Source: Pseudomonas cremoris
Lineage (GTDB): Bacteria; Pseudomonadota; Gammaproteobacteria; Pseudomonadales; Pseudomonadaceae
Assembly (NCBI RefSeq): GCF_014230465.1
Contig: NZ_JAAXCY010000006.1
Coordinates: 310,001 to 374,000, forward strand
Length of the DNA: 64,000 nucleotides
Direction: 5' to 3'
Shown here: one piece after another, positions 62,536 to 64,000 of the stretch
Layout: each line of letters opens with the position of its first letter
Position numbering within the stretch: position 1 is the first letter of the stretch
Position numbers and translations under genes: made by a program
The notes under the pieces: generated by a model
Seen by the model: only the letters and a program-made list of their open reading frames with translations
Told to the model about the DNA's origin: nothing
The model's database searches: none

Positions 62536-63013
62536 CTGGCTGACCCAGCGCTTGGGCAAGGCGCGGTTGTTGCGTTGGTTCCTGACCTTGTACCCGCCGT
62601 ACCTCGGCGCGGGCGTGCGGGTACAGGAACTCAGTGCGGATTTTCGCCATGTGAAAGTGCGCATGGGCCTGGGCTGGTACAACCGCAATTACGTCGGCAC
62701 GCAGTTTGGCGGCAGCCTGTATTCGATGGTCGACCCGTTCTACATGCTGCTGTTGATGGAGAACCTGGGGCGCGACTACATCGTCTGGGACAAGGCCGCG
62801 AGCATTGATTTCATTTCGCCGGGCAGAGGCCCGGTGTACGCCGAATTTTCTATCGACGATGCCTTGCTGGACGAGATTCGCAGACAGACCGAAGGTGGTG
62901 ACAAGTACCTGCCCCACCTCAAGGTACAGATTCATGACGGCTCCGGCACCCTGGTGGCGCGTGTCGACAAAACCCTTTACGTGCGGCGCAAGCCGCCAGC
63001 GAGACAGGCTTAA
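62528..63013 (+). CDS. DUF4442 hot-dog fold protein
   Basis: 161 residues. Predicted hot-dog fold related to acyl-CoA thioesterases: [20 protein letters not shown] on the central helix, [19 protein letters not shown] and [20 protein letters not shown] on the sheet. The catalytic acid is not obvious. It sits between ubiH and ubiI in Pseudomonas and overlaps ubiH by eight bases. The context suggests a link with ubiquinone or membrane lipid metabolism, unproven. Confidence 0.82.
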   Translation: MRNWLTQRLGKARLLRWFLTLYPPYLGAGVRVQELSADFRHVKVRMGLGWYNRNYVGTQFGGSLYSMVDPFYMLLLMENLGRDYIVWDKAASIDFISPGRGPVYAEFSIDDALLDEIRRQTEGGDKYLPHLKVQIHDGSGTLVARVDKTLYVRRKPPARQA

Positions 63014-63016
63014 AGC

Positions 63017-64000
63017 ATGGACATGCGCGCAGATGTGCTGATTGTCGGGGCCGGAATGGTCGGAAGCGCCTTGGCGCTGGCGTTGCAGGGCAGTGGCCTG
63101 CAGGTGCTGCTGCTCGACGGCAGCCCGCTGAGCGTCAAGCCGTTCGACCGTGACGCAGCGTTCGAACCCCGCGTAAGCGCCTTGTCGGCCGCCAGCCAGC
63201 GCATCCTGGAGCGTCTTGGCGTGTGGGACGGCATCGTCGAACGGCGCGCCAGCCCGTACGGCGAAATGCAGGTGTGGGACGGCAGTGGCACCGGGCAGAT
63301 CCACTTTTCAGCCGCCAGTGTGCACGCCGAAGTGTTGGGGCATATCGTCGAGAACCGCGTGGTTCAAGACGCCTTGCTTGATCGCCTGCACGACTGCGAC
63401 CTGGGCCTGCTGGCCAACGCACGCCTGGAGCAGATGCGCCGCTCCGGCGACGACTGGCTGCTGACCCTGGCCGATGGCCGCAAGCTGCGTGCACCGCTGG
63501 TGGTGGCGGCCGACGGCGCCAACTCCGCCGTGCGCCGCCTGACCGGCACCGCAACCCGCGAATGGGATTACCTGCATAACGCCATCGTTACTAGCGTACG
63601 CAGCAGCCAGCCGCACCAGCGCACGGCGTGGCAGAGGTTTACCGACACCGGCCCGCTGGCGTTTTTGCCGCTGGTGCGCGATGGGCAGGAGGATTGGTGT
63701 TCGATCGTCTGGTCGACCACGCCGGCTGAGTCGGAGCGCTTGATGGCGCTGGATGATGAACGCTTCTGCCGTGAACTGGAACGCGCCTTTGAAGGGCGAC
63801 TGGGGACGGTGATCAGCGCCGATCCACGTGTTTGCGTGCCATTGCGTCAACGTCACGCCAAGCGCTACGTGGCCGAAGGCCTGGCGTTGATCGGCGACGC
63901 CGCCCACGTGATTCATCCTTTGGCCGGGCAGGGTGTGAACCTGGGCTTCCTGGATGCGGCGACCTTGGCAGAGGTGCTGTTGTCGGCAGCCGAACGCGGC
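63017..64000 (+). CDS. ubiI: UbiI/VisC-type ubiquinone hydroxylase, 3' end outside the window
   Basis: The frame is open from ATG 63017 to the last base (328 codons); the true start might be ATG 63023. FAD-binding GAGMVGSALALAL at the N-terminus, the middle DG motif (VVAADGANSAVRRL), and the GD motif (LALIGDAAHVIHPLAGQGVN) near residue 300. It belongs to the UbiH/UbiI/UbiF family; the position after ubiH, as in E. coli ubiH-visC, favours UbiI, the C5 hydroxylase. About 80 residues are missing at the C-terminus. Confidence 0.92.
   Translation, partial: MDMRADVLIVGAGMVGSALALALQGSGLQVLLLDGSPLSVKPFDRDAAFEPRVSALSAASQRILERLGVWDGIVERRASPYGEMQVWDGSGTGQIHFSAASVHAEVLGHIVENRVVQDALLDRLHDCDLGLLANARLEQMRRSGDDWLLTLADGRKLRAPLVVAADGANSAVRRLTGTATREWDYLHNAIVTSVRSSQPHQRTAWQRFTDTGPLAFLPLVRDGQEDWCSIVWSTTPAESERLMALDDERFCRELERAFEGRLGTVISADPRVCVPLRQRHAKRYVAEGLALIGDAAHVIHPLAGQGVNLGFLDAATLAEVLLSAAERG

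Overview
The window is a stretch of a high-GC gammaproteobacterial chromosome, almost certainly a Pseudomonas of the P. fluorescens complex. This rests on gene order (rnk-cyaA ... argH-algR-hemC-hemD-hemX-hemY-dsbB-algQ-algP ... hemB-ppk-ppx ... trxA-rho-ubiD ... glpT ... zapA-ssrS-fau / ygfB-pepP-ubiH-ubiI), on the KPAA-rich AlgP protein, and on seven copies of the short palindromic REP elements (core GAGCGGGCTTG) typical of that group. I saw no tRNA, rRNA, CRISPR array, insertion sequence or prophage. All identifications come from reading the sequence and from family knowledge; no database search was run.

Layout. 1-6.2 kb: the end of rnk, class I adenylate cyclase cyaA, two small conserved genes, a glutathione S-transferase and argH. 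6.7-15.1 kb: the algR regulator (no adjacent fimS/algZ kinase gene), the heme genes hemCDXY, dsbB, the sigma-70 antagonist algQ, an FKBP isomerase and algP. 15.1-18.8 kb: a TIGR02444 gene, an ABC-F ATPase, a short MscS-like channel and a LysE exporter. 18.9-22.1 kb: a four-gene envelope operon (COG3014, YcfL, LpoB and CsgG/LpoB-like proteins). 22.3-27.5 kb: a cytochrome c-FTR1 iron permease, a YaiI-family protein, ElbB, a sterol-desaturase-family protein and a DedA protein. 27.7-32.7 kb: hemB-ppk1 behind a probable Pho box, facing ppx.

32.7-42.3 kb looks like an accessory insertion between ppx and trxA, which are neighbours in P. aeruginosa as I recall it. It holds an AT-rich leader, a chaperone-usher fimbrial operon (two DUF1120 pilins, a chaperone, an usher and a minor subunit), an amino-acid-type ABC importer and a GntR/FCD regulator. 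The usher gene is split by a frameshift exactly inside a run of ten G residues. A run of nine would restore an 837-residue usher, so the operon is a strong candidate for ON/OFF phase variation. This is the most interesting signal in the window.

42.4-64 kb is mostly core: trxA, rho, ubiD with a coupled 2Fe-2S flavoreductase, a PagP-like exported protein, chaC, glpT with two GlpR-type operators, a histidine phosphatase, a quinone oxidoreductase and an orphan exported FliL-like protein. These are followed by an HlyD / RbbA-type ABC / ABC-2 export operon, an EVE-domain protein, a 49-residue membrane protein, 5-formyl-THF cyclo-ligase, 6S RNA, zapA and its ZapB-like partner, and the ygfB-pepP-ubiH-DUF4442-ubiI operon, whose last gene runs off the window.

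Functional threads: cyclic-AMP signalling (cyaA, with a CRP/Vfr-like site before algR), tetrapyrrole synthesis (hemB, hemC, hemD, with an Anr-like site before hemC and a Pho box before hemB-ppk), polyphosphate turnover (ppk, ppx), ubiquinone synthesis (ubiD, ubiH, ubiI) and envelope biogenesis (LpoB cluster, fimbriae, DedA, PagP-like protein).
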